A DNA stretch of 50,894 bases from a virus: positions 1 to 50,894 of IMG/VR virus record IMGVR_UViG_3300017743_004392; one strand, given 5' to 3'. Position numbers and translations under genes: made by a program. Each line of letters begins with the position of its first letter. The first letter of the stretch is position 1. Below the pieces are notes generated by a model. The model saw only the letters and a program-made list of their open reading frames with translations, made no database searches and was not told where the DNA came from. Below are positions 32,788 to 38,574 of the stretch, one piece after another.

Positions 32788-32818
32788 TTAGAGGGTTAAG
32801 AGATTTTTCGTATATTCA
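32788..32818 (+). promoter_or_regulatory. promoter cassette, TTAG-N19-TATATTCA
   Basis: TTTGAGGGTC, TTAG at 32788-32791, AGGGTTAAGAGATTTTTCG, TATATTCA at 32811-32818, CGTGTAAGAAAAAA before ATG 32840. Confidence 0.78.
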
Positions 32819-32839
32819 CGTGTAAGAAAAAAAAGAGAT

Positions 32840-33133
32840 ATGCCAAAAACAGTTGTATTAGACGAGTTCCAAATAAAGGAACTTGTGGAAAATGGGGAAA
32901 CAATATCTGATGGAGTCAGTATTGTAAGTGAATTTCAAGCAAGAAAGCCTGAAAGACTTAAGGAGTTACAGACCCACCTAAATGACGTAATGGTCTCTTA
33001 TCATCCCGAAACGTATTTGAATGATCAGATATGGGGAAAGTTCAATGAACTAAAACAAGAAATCCAAAAGGAAATCGATCAATCACTAATTAAAGAAATC
33101 AAAAGGAAGCAAGCAAATGGCGACACGAAGTAG
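32840..33133 (+). CDS. hypothetical protein, 97 aa
   Basis: Not recognised. Helical, charged protein (VVLDEFQIKELVENGETISDGVSIV at the N-terminus, a helix-rich C-terminus rich in Lys/Glu). Overlaps the next gene by 17 bases in another frame. Confidence 0.65.
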   Translation: MPKTVVLDEFQIKELVENGETISDGVSIVSEFQARKPERLKELQTHLNDVMVSYHPETYLNDQIWGKFNELKQEIQKEIDQSLIKEIKRKQANGDTK

Positions 33134-33470
33134 AATTGCAGTAAAGGAAGGTAAGGTCTGGAAAAGTGTTTATGTGCACTGGGATGGTTATCCTGATGGT
33201 GTTGGAAAAGAACTAGTTGAAAACTATGCCCTACCCAGGGAAATAAACAAACTTCTAGACATTGCCCACCGAAGTTCTCTTATAGGGGATCCGGAAGGAG
33301 AAACAGGGTATGGGGATTTATGTGATGAATTTGAAACCCTTCAGAACCTTATGGAGGCCTTTAATCAAGAGGATACTGAATACCTTTACCAGCTAGATGA
33401 AGTTATTGATGGTGAGGTCATTTGGAAGTGTTTTGGAAAAAAAGAAAATAAGGAAATTAACCTTTACTGA
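33117..33470 (+). CDS. conserved phage protein (MATRSRI-type), unknown function
   Basis: A 117-residue protein with MATRSRIAVKEGKVWKSVYVHWDGYPDGVG, a pattern I know from many phage hypothetical proteins (short strands with HWDGYP). It is followed by an acidic helical region with a Gly-Tyr-Gly (GYGDLCDEF) turn. No enzymatic function is known for the family as far as I am aware. Confidence 0.75.
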   Translation: MATRSRIAVKEGKVWKSVYVHWDGYPDGVGKELVENYALPREINKLLDIAHRSSLIGDPEGETGYGDLCDEFETLQNLMEAFNQEDTEYLYQLDEVIDGEVIWKCFGKKENKEINLY

Positions 33471-33475
33471 TGGTC

Positions 33476-33506
33476 TTTGAGGGTTAAGAGATTTTTCATA
33501 TATTCA
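33476..33506 (+). promoter_or_regulatory. promoter cassette, TTTG-N19-TATATTCA
   Basis: TGATGGTC, TTTG at 33476-33479, AGGGTTAAGAGATTTTTCA, TATATTCA at 33499-33506, then CGCTGTAATTAAAAAG before ATG 33531. Here TTTCG is changed to TTTCA. Confidence 0.8.
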
Positions 33507-33530
33507 CGCTGTAATTAAAAAGAAAAAAGG

Positions 33531-33815
33531 ATGCGGATTACACCAACACAAGAATCAAGAGTAAAATTGCTTTTAGCCATGAAAAGAGATTTGGCTCATT
33601 CATTTGCAGAAATGTTTGCTGATATGTCTGAGGACATGATGGATGGAGGTATGGAACATTTAAAAAATGATTTTGCGGGACTTGGTGAAAACATTTACCG
33701 AATCTTTTCAGCAACCAAGTTCAGTGAACTTGAAATGTTGTGTGGAGAGATGTATGGGTGGGGTGCCTCAGAATGGCTTGATTACCTAAATAAATTTCTG
33801 GATGGAAATGAGTAA
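33531..33815 (+). CDS. hypothetical helical protein, 94 aa
   Basis: Not recognised. Mostly alpha-helical with Met-rich stretches (MFADMSEDMMDGGMEHL). ATG 33531 follows a cassette promoter. Overlaps the next gene by 14 bases. Confidence 0.65.
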   Translation: MRITPTQESRVKLLLAMKRDLAHSFAEMFADMSEDMMDGGMEHLKNDFAGLGENIYRIFSATKFSELEMLCGEMYGWGASEWLDYLNKFLDGNE

Positions 33816-34125
33816 TTCAATGGAATATGTCTCTCGTTTTAGAGCCCTAGCTGAAATTCTAGAAAGGATAGGTGCCCAACTCGAAATGAAAGATGAAAAA
33901 CCCCTAATTAGGAGTTTTAATAATGGGAAGGAACTCATATATTATTTTTCTAGTATTGGGGATTTTGGAATGGGTCCCCAAGAGGAGGAAAAACTATTGG
34001 ATGTTTTCCCTCTTAAAGTAGGGGGCCTAGAATTTTCCAACCCAATTTATCACCCCTATGAGGTCGAATATGATGGGGACAATGCTTCTTCGGCAACGTT
34101 GTCCTTTACAATTCGTTGGACTTAA
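33802..34125 (+). CDS. hypothetical protein, 107 aa
   Basis: Not recognised. An N-terminal helix (YVSRFRALAEILERIGAQLE) followed by strands with acidic loops (FGMGPQEEEKLLDVFPLKVGG, then SATLSFTIRWT at the end). Alpha/beta protein, no Cys motif. Confidence 0.6.
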   Translation: MEMSNSMEYVSRFRALAEILERIGAQLEMKDEKPLIRSFNNGKELIYYFSSIGDFGMGPQEEEKLLDVFPLKVGGLEFSNPIYHPYEVEYDGDNASSATLSFTIRWT

Positions 34126-34142
34126 AGTATTTACTGAGGGTC

Positions 34143-34173
34143 TTTGATGGTTAAAATACTTTTCGTATATTTA
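34143..34173 (+). promoter_or_regulatory. promoter cassette, TTTG-N19-TATATTTA
   Basis: GAGGGTC, TTTG at 34143-34146, ATGGTTAAAATACTTTTCG, TATATTTA at 34166-34173. The stretch from GAGGGTC through TATATTTAC is identical to the cassette at 35088. Confidence 0.82.
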
Positions 34174-34193
34174 CCACGTTGAAAATTACAGAT

Positions 34194-34490
34194 ATGACGA
34201 TCCAAGAAGCAATTGACAAGTGCCAAAATGTCCAAGTTGACCAACAAGTAAGCTTTAAATTCAGTTATAAGGGAACAGCCGGTCCTAAAACATATGAACT
34301 AATTTCAAGCAAGTATGGTACCAATTCACCACCTCTAATGTCTGTGAGTGAGGGGGGTTGGAGGTCAATGAATGTATTAAAGACGACCAAGCAATACATT
34401 ACCTTGTACGATTACAACATGATGGGAGTCCGATCCAGTTACAAAATGGCAATTGACAAGATCCAAGTAATAGAAGAAACCACAAAATAA
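34194..34490 (+). CDS. hypothetical protein, 98 aa
   Basis: Starts at ATG 34194 (MTIQEAIDKC). A TTG at 34179 in frame lies where transcription should begin (six bases after the -7 box), so it is not used. Beta-rich protein with VSFKFSYKGTAGPKTYEL and YNMMGVRSSYKMAIDKI. Not recognised. Confidence 0.6.
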   Translation: MTIQEAIDKCQNVQVDQQVSFKFSYKGTAGPKTYELISSKYGTNSPPLMSVSEGGWRSMNVLKTTKQYITLYDYNMMGVRSSYKMAIDKIQVIEETTK

Positions 34491-34648
34491 TGGAAACAAA
34501 CAGCTTATTCCAGGACATCATTGCTGAGTGTCTTTACTTGGCCCATGAATTTGAATGTGAAGGGGACTTGTCCCGTGCACGTGAATTTTTTGAGTTGGGG
34601 GTTTGGTATGTTAAACAAGGTCTACTAGATACTCCAATGGAGGTCTAG
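34490..34648 (+). CDS. hypothetical acidic helical protein, 52 aa
   Basis: A 52-residue acidic protein (METNSLFQDIIAECLYLAHE, ends DTPMEV) resembling a helix pair. One-base overlap with the previous stop (TAATG). The TAG stop lies inside the next promoter cassette (GGTCTAGGATGG). Confidence 0.55.
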   Translation: METNSLFQDIIAECLYLAHEFECEGDLSRAREFFELGVWYVKQGLLDTPMEV

Positions 34649-34676
34649 GATGGTTAAAGTTTTTTTCGTATATTTA
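34646..34676 (+). promoter_or_regulatory. promoter cassette, TAGG-N19-TATATTTA
   Basis: GGAGGTC, TAGG at 34646-34649, ATGGTTAAAGTTTTTTTCG, TATATTTA at 34669-34676, then GGTGTAAGAAAAAA before ATG 34700. Confidence 0.78.
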
Positions 34677-34699
34677 GGTGTAAGAAAAAAATAAAAAGA

Positions 34700-34777
34700 A
34701 TGAAGGACTGTAATAATTGTTCCGATACGTACCTGTACCCTGATGAAATGTGTCCAACTTGTAATAGGATTGGGTGA
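34700..34777 (+). CDS. tiny zinc-ribbon peptide, 25 aa
   Basis: A 25-residue peptide (MKDCNNCSDTYLYPDEMCPTCNRIG) with two CxxC pairs twelve residues apart, enough to bind one zinc ion. It is the first start codon after a cassette promoter and its TGA overlaps the next ATG. Its small size lowers confidence. Confidence 0.5.
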   Translation: MKDCNNCSDTYLYPDEMCPTCNRIG

Positions 34778-35082
34778 TGAATAAGGACTGTAAGAGGTGG
34801 AATTTTGTAAGTACTTACTACAAAAACCAACCCAAAGAGGAGGTTGCCAATGACATCTTGAAGTATTTCAAGTATGAAAGAGATGAACGACCTGCAGACA
34901 TGGGTGACCCTAGGTGGTGGGATGGAAATCCCCCATTTGATGGAATGTCAGACGAGCAAATCCTTGAAATAATAGAAGGATACATGAACGATCAATTTTT
35001 CCAAAGTCCTGTGGTCCAAGAAAACTATGACACACCCTCAGATCTAGCATGGGAAATTTACTGCAGATTAAATCGTTTTTGA
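34777..35082 (+). CDS. hypothetical protein, 101 aa
   Basis: Not recognised. Starts at the ATG overlapping the previous TGA (TGATG); a GTG three bases earlier is possible. Acidic with Trp and Asp repeats (ADMGDPRWWDGNPPFDGMSDE). The TGA stop merges with the following cassette. Confidence 0.65.
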   Translation: MNKDCKRWNFVSTYYKNQPKEEVANDILKYFKYERDERPADMGDPRWWDGNPPFDGMSDEQILEIIEGYMNDQFFQSPVVQENYDTPSDLAWEIYCRLNRF

Positions 35083-35087
35083 GGGTC

Positions 35088-35118
35088 TTTGATGGTTAAA
35101 ATACTTTTCGTATATTTA
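35088..35118 (+). promoter_or_regulatory. promoter cassette, TTTG-N19-TATATTTA
   Basis: GAGGGTC, TTTG at 35088-35091, ATGGTTAAAATACTTTTCG, TATATTTA at 35111-35118, CGTGTAAGAAAAAATAAAGAAACCCAAT before ATG 35147. Same sequence as the 34143 cassette through TATATTTAC. Confidence 0.82.
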
Positions 35119-35146
35119 CGTGTAAGAAAAAATAAAGAAACCCAAT

Positions 35147-35497
35147 ATGACTAAGAAAGACCAAAGGAAAGAGATTGAAAGTGCAATTTTTGACTATGCC
35201 AAAAAGGCAGGGTTTGAAGTAGACACTGATGAGGGTCGTTACATTAATGTGTATCTTGACAACACCTCAGAAAATGTGGTTGAAATATGTCGTTCCAAAT
35301 TCACGACTGCCATTTGGAATAGTGCATCTGATGAGACCAAGGAGGTTGAAAAAGAACTACAGTATGTTATCCAAGATGCCCGAATGACAATTGAAATGAT
35401 TGAGCGGGCAGAGTCCAATAGGTGCAATTCAGAGTATTCTGAAAGGCAATATAGAGAGGCTTGCATGGCACATGCTGAACGTTTTTCTTACGATTGA
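35147..35497 (+). CDS. hypothetical protein, 116 aa
   Basis: Not recognised. Alpha/beta protein with KKDQRKEIESAIFDYAKKAGFEVD at the start and acidic helices (EVEKELQYVIQDARMTIEMIERAE). Single gene behind its own promoter, followed by the hairpin leader at 35523. Confidence 0.65.
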   Translation: MTKKDQRKEIESAIFDYAKKAGFEVDTDEGRYINVYLDNTSENVVEICRSKFTTAIWNSASDETKEVEKELQYVIQDARMTIEMIERAESNRCNSEYSERQYREACMAHAERFSYD

Positions 35498-35522
35498 TTG
35501 TTGGGTTTATTTTGTTCCCTTA

Positions 35523-35556
35523 AGCCGCCTCAGTGCGGCTTTCGGGGGCGAACAAA
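35523..35556 (+). promoter_or_regulatory. hairpin leader with TTTCGG..GGCGAACAAAAA
   Basis: AAGCCGC (35522-35528) and GCGGCTT (35535-35541) form a perfect stem with loop CTCAGT, followed by TCGGGGGCGAACAAAAAAC. The flanks TTTTGTTC (upstream) and GAACAAAA (downstream) can also pair, making a longer hairpin. A very similar hairpin leader precedes the minus-strand gene at 37231. It may be a terminator, processing site or translational control element; there is no U-run after the stem. Confidence 0.6.
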
Positions 35557-35565
35557 AAACAAGCT

Positions 35566-35952
35566 ATGTTTAAATTTAAAAACCTCGTATTTACGCACAA
35601 GCCATTGGGTGGAGTTGGATCTCACACTGTATTTGATAATGGAATGACTGTTAGTGTCCAAGCTAGTAAGACGAATTACTGTAGCCCCCGAGAAGATCTT
35701 CCCAATAAGAACGAGTATGAATCGTTTGAGGTGGCAGTCTGGGATGAGGTAGGAAATTGGCGGACTAGAGAATTCATTGATGACCCTAAGCATAATGATG
35801 ATGTTGCCGGTTGGCAATCCAGGGAACAAATTGATGAGTTGCTTAAGAAAGTACAAAAGTTTTGGGAACTAAAACCCGTTAAAGAGGATTTAGAAAATGA
35901 AATTTTGGCCGCCAAAGAGACCTTAGATATTAGGATTGAACACACAAAATAA
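35566..35952 (+). CDS. hypothetical protein, 128 aa
   Basis: Not recognised. ATG 35566 is chosen because a hairpin occupies 35522-35541 and a GTG start at 35533 would lie inside it. Contains FTHKPLGGVGSHTVFDNGMTVSVQASK and WDEVGNWRTREFI, giving a beta-rich N-terminus and a helical C-terminal part (EDLENEILAAKETLDIR). Confidence 0.65.
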   Translation: MFKFKNLVFTHKPLGGVGSHTVFDNGMTVSVQASKTNYCSPREDLPNKNEYESFEVAVWDEVGNWRTREFIDDPKHNDDVAGWQSREQIDELLKKVQKFWELKPVKEDLENEILAAKETLDIRIEHTK

Positions 35953-35965
35953 TTTAATGAGGGTC

Positions 35966-35996
35966 TAGGATGGTTAAAGCATTTTTCGTATATTTA
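35966..35996 (+). promoter_or_regulatory. promoter cassette, TAGG-N19-TATATTTA
   Basis: GAGGGTC, TAGG at 35966-35969, ATGGTTAAAGCATTTTTCG, TATATTTA at 35989-35996, then AGGGTAATAAAAAAG before ATG 36020. Confidence 0.78.
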
Positions 35997-36019
35997 AGGG
36001 TAATAAAAAAGAAAAAGGT

Positions 36020-36277
36020 ATGAGAATGTCAAGAAAATATCCCAATGGTTACCTCCCCAAGATTGCCTATTGGATGTGGTTGGGGAATTTGGTAAGGGTG
36101 GATTACTTTAGGGAACGACAGATTGAAAAGTATGGTCCTATTTCTCCTGACGATTATGAAACTGTAGCTAGAATTTATAATGAAATTGAGGCATTCGAAA
36201 CGTATGAGGGGTATATGGATGTAGGTGTGCCTCTTTCTGAAGCAACAGTGGAGGAATGGATGGAAACAAAAAAATAA
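36020..36277 (+). CDS. hypothetical protein, 85 aa
   Basis: Not recognised. Helical with Tyr/Trp-rich start (KYPNGYLPKIAYWMWLGNL) and acidic C-terminus. First ATG after a cassette promoter; the next gene starts six bases after its stop. Confidence 0.6.
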   Translation: MRMSRKYPNGYLPKIAYWMWLGNLVRVDYFRERQIEKYGPISPDDYETVARIYNEIEAFETYEGYMDVGVPLSEATVEEWMETKK

Positions 36278-36282
36278 AGAAC

Positions 36283-36600
36283 ATGAGAAATTTCAAAATT
36301 GAAACCGATAGCGGATTCAACCGGGTTGATGAGGTGTCAACTGAAAAACTGACCCAAATAAGGGAAGAATACATGGTGGAAGCAAGCTATAATGCCAGGG
36401 CAATTGAAGCGATCGAGGAGGAACTCGACCGCCGACACATTGCAACAGCCATCGAACTTAGTAAAGAACGAGACGGTGAGGAAAATACCATTTCAGTAGG
36501 CATCTATTGGTATGAGAAAGAGGACGGAACGAGAGAATATGATGTGGAGGAAATGAGGGAGGAATTTGAGGAAAAATTGAAACGATTGATAGAAGATTAA
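36283..36600 (+). CDS. hypothetical helical protein, 105 aa
   Basis: A 105-residue charged protein. Start at ATG 36283 rather than an in-frame ATG at 36256, because 36283 avoids overlap with the previous gene. Long helices (IREEYMVEASYNARAIEAIEEELDRRH and REYDVEEMREEFEEKLKRLIED). Last plus-strand gene before the convergent region. Confidence 0.6.
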   Translation: MRNFKIETDSGFNRVDEVSTEKLTQIREEYMVEASYNARAIEAIEEELDRRHIATAIELSKERDGEENTISVGIYWYEKEDGTREYDVEEMREEFEEKLKRLIED

Positions 36601-36922
36601 GTCCCGGTATGATCGAACAAAAAGGGGAGTAAGTTTTACCTTGAAAAATAGGCATCCCCGCCGGGCAATTATTTTGCCATAATAATTTTAGTAAATTAAA
36701 TGTAATGGATGGAAAGTAAAGAATAAAGGAGGGACAATGATAGGGGGATAAATGAGGGCAGGTGGAATGGTAAATTAATGTGGATTGGTAAAAAAACGTC
36801 CTATCTAACCCCTCCCCCCCACTCATCCAAGCCTAATTTAGGTAGAAAAATATATAAGAAATTAAAAAACCCCCGGGGGATGCGGGGGTAGGGGGTGTAG
36901 ATCTATAAAAAAATGTGGAGGT
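36601..36922. other. convergent intergenic region
   Basis: About 320 bases with no convincing gene. It contains a GGCAA/TTGCC hairpin (36664-36678, loop TTATT), a 7-C tract at 36814-36820, and the minus-strand terminator at 36864-36888. Plus-strand transcription from the left and minus-strand transcription from the right meet here. Confidence 0.6.
36864..36888 (-). terminator. rho-independent terminator, minus strand
   Basis: Read on the minus strand: CCCCC, GCATCCCCC loop, GGGGG, then TTTTTT. The GC-rich stem followed by a T-run lies 35 bases downstream of the minus-strand gene stop at 36923. Confidence 0.65.
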
Positions 36923-37231
36923 CTAATCCTCCATCATATCCTCTAGGTCATATTCATCCATGACCTTCATGTTCTCAAACTCATAGTCAAGAACCGTATA
37001 CCTAAATAGGTTGGAACTCTCCAAACAGGCAATATAGGCCAACTTCCTCCGAAGGCTATCATCATCCCACATCCAGAACATTGTCTGGGGTTTGATGGGG
37101 AAAATCCACTGAACGCTCCCTTTGGGTTTCCAGTGAGGCTTATAGGAAGGGTCAGTGCTCTCGACCATGGAATAATCCATACCATGGGCACCATAATTCT
37201 CTTCAACCTGTACAGTTACAACTAGATCCAT
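36923..37231 (-). CDS. hypothetical protein, 102 aa
   Basis: A 102-residue protein on the minus strand (starts MDLVVTVQVEENYGAHGMD, ends DLEDMMED). Trp/Pro-rich middle (WKPKGSVQWIFPIKPQ, MFWMWDDD). Preceded by a hairpin leader and an AAAAAACCCAAATT tract directly before ATG. Not recognised; DNA here is more GC-rich than the surroundings. Confidence 0.65.
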   Translation of the reverse strand: MDLVVTVQVEENYGAHGMDYSMVESTDPSYKPHWKPKGSVQWIFPIKPQTMFWMWDDDSLRRKLAYIACLESSNLFRYTVLDYEFENMKVMDEYDLEDMMED

Positions 37232-37234
37232 AAT

Positions 37235-37280
37235 TTGGGTTTTTTGTTCGCCACCGAAACCCGCTCTAGGCGGGTCCGGA
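37235..37280 (-). promoter_or_regulatory. hairpin leader (second copy)
   Basis: On the minus strand: ACCCGC, CTAGA, GCGGGT, then TTCGGTGGCGAACAAAAAACCC just before the gene at 37231. Matches the leader at 35523 in hairpin position and in TTTCGG(G/T)GGCGAACAAAAAAC, although the stem bases differ, which is what one expects of a conserved RNA structure. Confidence 0.6.
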
Positions 37281-37302
37281 TCTGATCATATGAATTCCCT
37301 AT

Positions 37303-37587
37303 TTATTCTGCAGGGAACTCAATTTCAACTTGCACGTCCTTGTTTTTGGAAGGACGACCACGCTTGGCAAGCACAAACTCATCACCCATGTAGGCTTTGA
37401 GGGTTTTGTAAATAAACGCGTGACGATCTTTAGGACCGAACAATGCCTCCATTTCGGCCTTGATCTCAGAACGGGACAAACCGGCCAAATGCAATCCAAT
37501 GATTGCTTGCTTTTTGTTCATTCCGAAGTTGGCAACTGCATTCTGGACATCAGCTACTACGGGGTTGGAAGTTGTGGTATTGGACAT
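37303..37587 (-). CDS. hypothetical protein with basic AT-hook-like motif
   Basis: A 94-residue protein. The middle (KKQAIIGLHLAGLSRSEIKAEMEALFG) looks like helix-turn-helix-type helices and the tail has KRGRPSK, similar to an AT-hook that inserts in AT-rich minor groove. It may be a DNA-binding regulator or architectural protein. It sits behind its own cassette promoter on the minus strand. Confidence 0.65.
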   Translation of the reverse strand: MSNTTTSNPVVADVQNAVANFGMNKKQAIIGLHLAGLSRSEIKAEMEALFGPKDRHAFIYKTLKAYMGDEFVLAKRGRPSKNKDVQVEIEFPAE

Positions 37588-37625
37588 AGGTGTTTGTTTT
37601 GGGTTTTTATTTTTTTTCTTACACG

Positions 37626-37656
37626 TAAATATACGAACTCTTACTCTGCCATCCTA
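37626..37656 (-). promoter_or_regulatory. promoter cassette, minus strand (TAGG-N19-TATATTTA)
   Basis: Reverse complement reads GAGGGTC, TAGG (37656-37653), 19 bases ending AGTTCG, TATATTTA (37633-37626), CGTGTAAGAAAAAA. Drives the 37587 gene leftward. Confidence 0.78.
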
Positions 37657-37661
37657 GACCC

Positions 37662-37850
37662 TCAATCGATTCTTTTAATAATCTGCATTGAGGAAAAACA
37701 GCAGGTGAAAAACACAGCAGCCATAAAGATAAATTCATTCATGCCTGCGGTTCCAGATTCAATTTGAGTGTTAATGGTGACCATGATGGACAATGCAAGT
37801 GTTCCAATGATCATCAACAGGGTAGCGAGGGAATATTTGAAGTAGTTCAT
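37662..37850 (-). CDS. two-helix membrane protein, 62 aa
   Basis: A 62-residue protein with two hydrophobic helices (ATLLMIIGTLALSIMV and FIFMAAVFFTCCF) and a basic tail. ATG 37850 is chosen because a GTG at 37868 would lie close to the promoter start. Minus strand, with cassette promoter upstream. Not recognised. Confidence 0.65.
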   Translation of the reverse strand: MNYFKYSLATLLMIIGTLALSIMVTINTQIESGTAGMNEFIFMAAVFFTCCFSSMQIIKRID

Positions 37851-37881
37851 GGTGTGTATTTTTTTCACGTTTCTTACAATG

Positions 37882-37912
37882 TAAATATACGCACAGATCT
37901 TGTGCCAACCTA
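37882..37912 (-). promoter_or_regulatory. promoter cassette, minus strand (TAGG-N19-TATATTTA)
   Basis: Reverse complement: TTAGGGTC, TAGG (37912-37909), TTGGCACAAGATCTGTGCG, TATATTTA (37889-37882), CATTGTAAGAAACG. Drives the membrane gene at 37850. The spacer contains the inverted repeat GCACAAGATCTGTGC. Confidence 0.75.
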
Positions 37913-37956
37913 GACCCTAAAAAAAGAAAAATAAAAAAATTTTGTGGGGCGTACGG

Positions 37957-37982
37957 GCGTACGGTGGGGGCATACCGTACGC
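37957..37982. repeat. 9-bp inverted repeat with 8-base loop
   Basis: GCGTACGGT (37957-37965) and ACCGTACGC (37974-37982) are perfect reverse complements around GGGGGCAT. A direct copy of GCGTACGG precedes it at 37949-37956. Related GCGTGCGTA follows at 37981-37989. Confidence 0.7.
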
Positions 37983-38150
37983 GTGCGTATAGTAGTAATA
38001 TGGGCCCACGCGCGCCGTTGTCCATATGGCGTGTATATGTCCAAAAAAGGGATTAGACGGCTTTAATGCACGTAAGTAACTATAGTATAGGGAAATCGTA
38101 TATACAAATCTTTAACATTCGACAAATATATCAAAATATCCCCACCTAAA

Positions 38151-38181
38151 TTGTATACACAAAATATTCTTTTTATATTCC
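38151..38181 (+). promoter_or_regulatory. weak promoter, TTGT-N19-TATATTCC
   Basis: TTGT at 38151-38154, 19 bases, TATATTCC at 38174-38181, followed by AGTGTATATAAAA. Spacing and the AGTGTA-A-rich tail match the cassette although the -33 element is degenerate. Would drive 38205. Confidence 0.45.
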
Positions 38182-38204
38182 AGTGTATATAAAACCAAAT
38201 AAAG

Positions 38205-38294
38205 ATGAAAATAAAGTGTGAAGAATGTGGAAAGGAGATTACCTCACCTTCACTTTTTAGAATTTGTATTAACTGTCTAACAAAACAAAAATGA
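38205..38294 (+). CDS. zinc-ribbon peptide, 29 aa
   Basis: A 29-residue peptide (MKIKCEECGKEITS, ends CINCLTKQK) with CxxC at 5-8 and CxxC at 21-24, a minimal zinc ribbon. Its stop overlaps the next start (ATGA), which supports translation. Confidence 0.5.
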   Translation: MKIKCEECGKEITSPSLFRICINCLTKQK

Positions 38295-38515
38295 GTGAAG
38301 AAAACCAAAACGGGGAAAACGAATGGGAAAATGACCCAGATATGCAAGAATTTTTAGAATGGGCGGACGAACCCGGACCATGGGACGAAGAAGACGATAA
38401 AATCCATACCGTGGGGGGACTCACCAACGATAAGAAAAATGGATTTATGAGCTTTGTAAATAAAACAAAAGACAATAAACCAGACGAAGACCAAGATGAG
38501 TCTCCCGCGCAGTAA
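38291..38515 (+). CDS. hypothetical very acidic protein, 74 aa
   Basis: A 74-residue protein rich in Glu, Asp and Asn (MSEENQNGENEWENDPDM, ends DEDQDESPAQ). Probably disordered with a central EFLEWADEPG motif. Such acidic phage proteins often mimic DNA or inhibit host factors, which is inference only. Confidence 0.6.
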   Translation: MSEENQNGENEWENDPDMQEFLEWADEPGPWDEEDDKIHTVGGLTNDKKNGFMSFVNKTKDNKPDEDQDESPAQ

Positions 38516-38516
38516 A

Positions 38517-38548
38517 TTTGGATGCGCCGGAGAATTTTCGTATATTCC
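38517..38548 (+). promoter_or_regulatory. promoter, TTTG-N20-TATATTCC (class B)
   Basis: TTTG at 38517-38520, GATGCGCCGGAGAATTTTCG, TATATTCC at 38541-38548, CGGTGTAATAAAAAAA before ATG 38575. Upstream spacer differs from class A cassettes but matches the promoter at 40787. Confidence 0.75.
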
Positions 38549-38574
38549 CGGTGTAATAAAAAAATATATACCAA

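Larger units (their letters stand above)
37851..38204. other. divergent, GC-rich, hairpin-forming control region
   Basis: About 350 bases with no gene, between minus- and plus-strand transcription. Left edge holds the minus-strand promoter. At 37940-38035 the DNA becomes GC-rich with repeated CGTACG-type units, several restriction-like palindromes (GGGCCC, GCGCGC, CCATATGG) and a strong inverted repeat. Right part is AT-rich with a weak promoter. Layout resembles a replication origin or a master control site. Confidence 0.5.

Noticed and set aside
30120-36000. Repeated units that could be mistaken for a CRISPR array
   Set aside because: Copies are separated by whole genes, not by 30-base spacers, and match promoter structure; no Cas genes are present.
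36458-36826. 122-codon open frame on the minus strand
   Set aside because: It overlaps a plus-strand gene with proper start and context and crosses the convergent intergenic region; its protein is low-complexity Pro/His/Ser/Tyr sequence without start signal.
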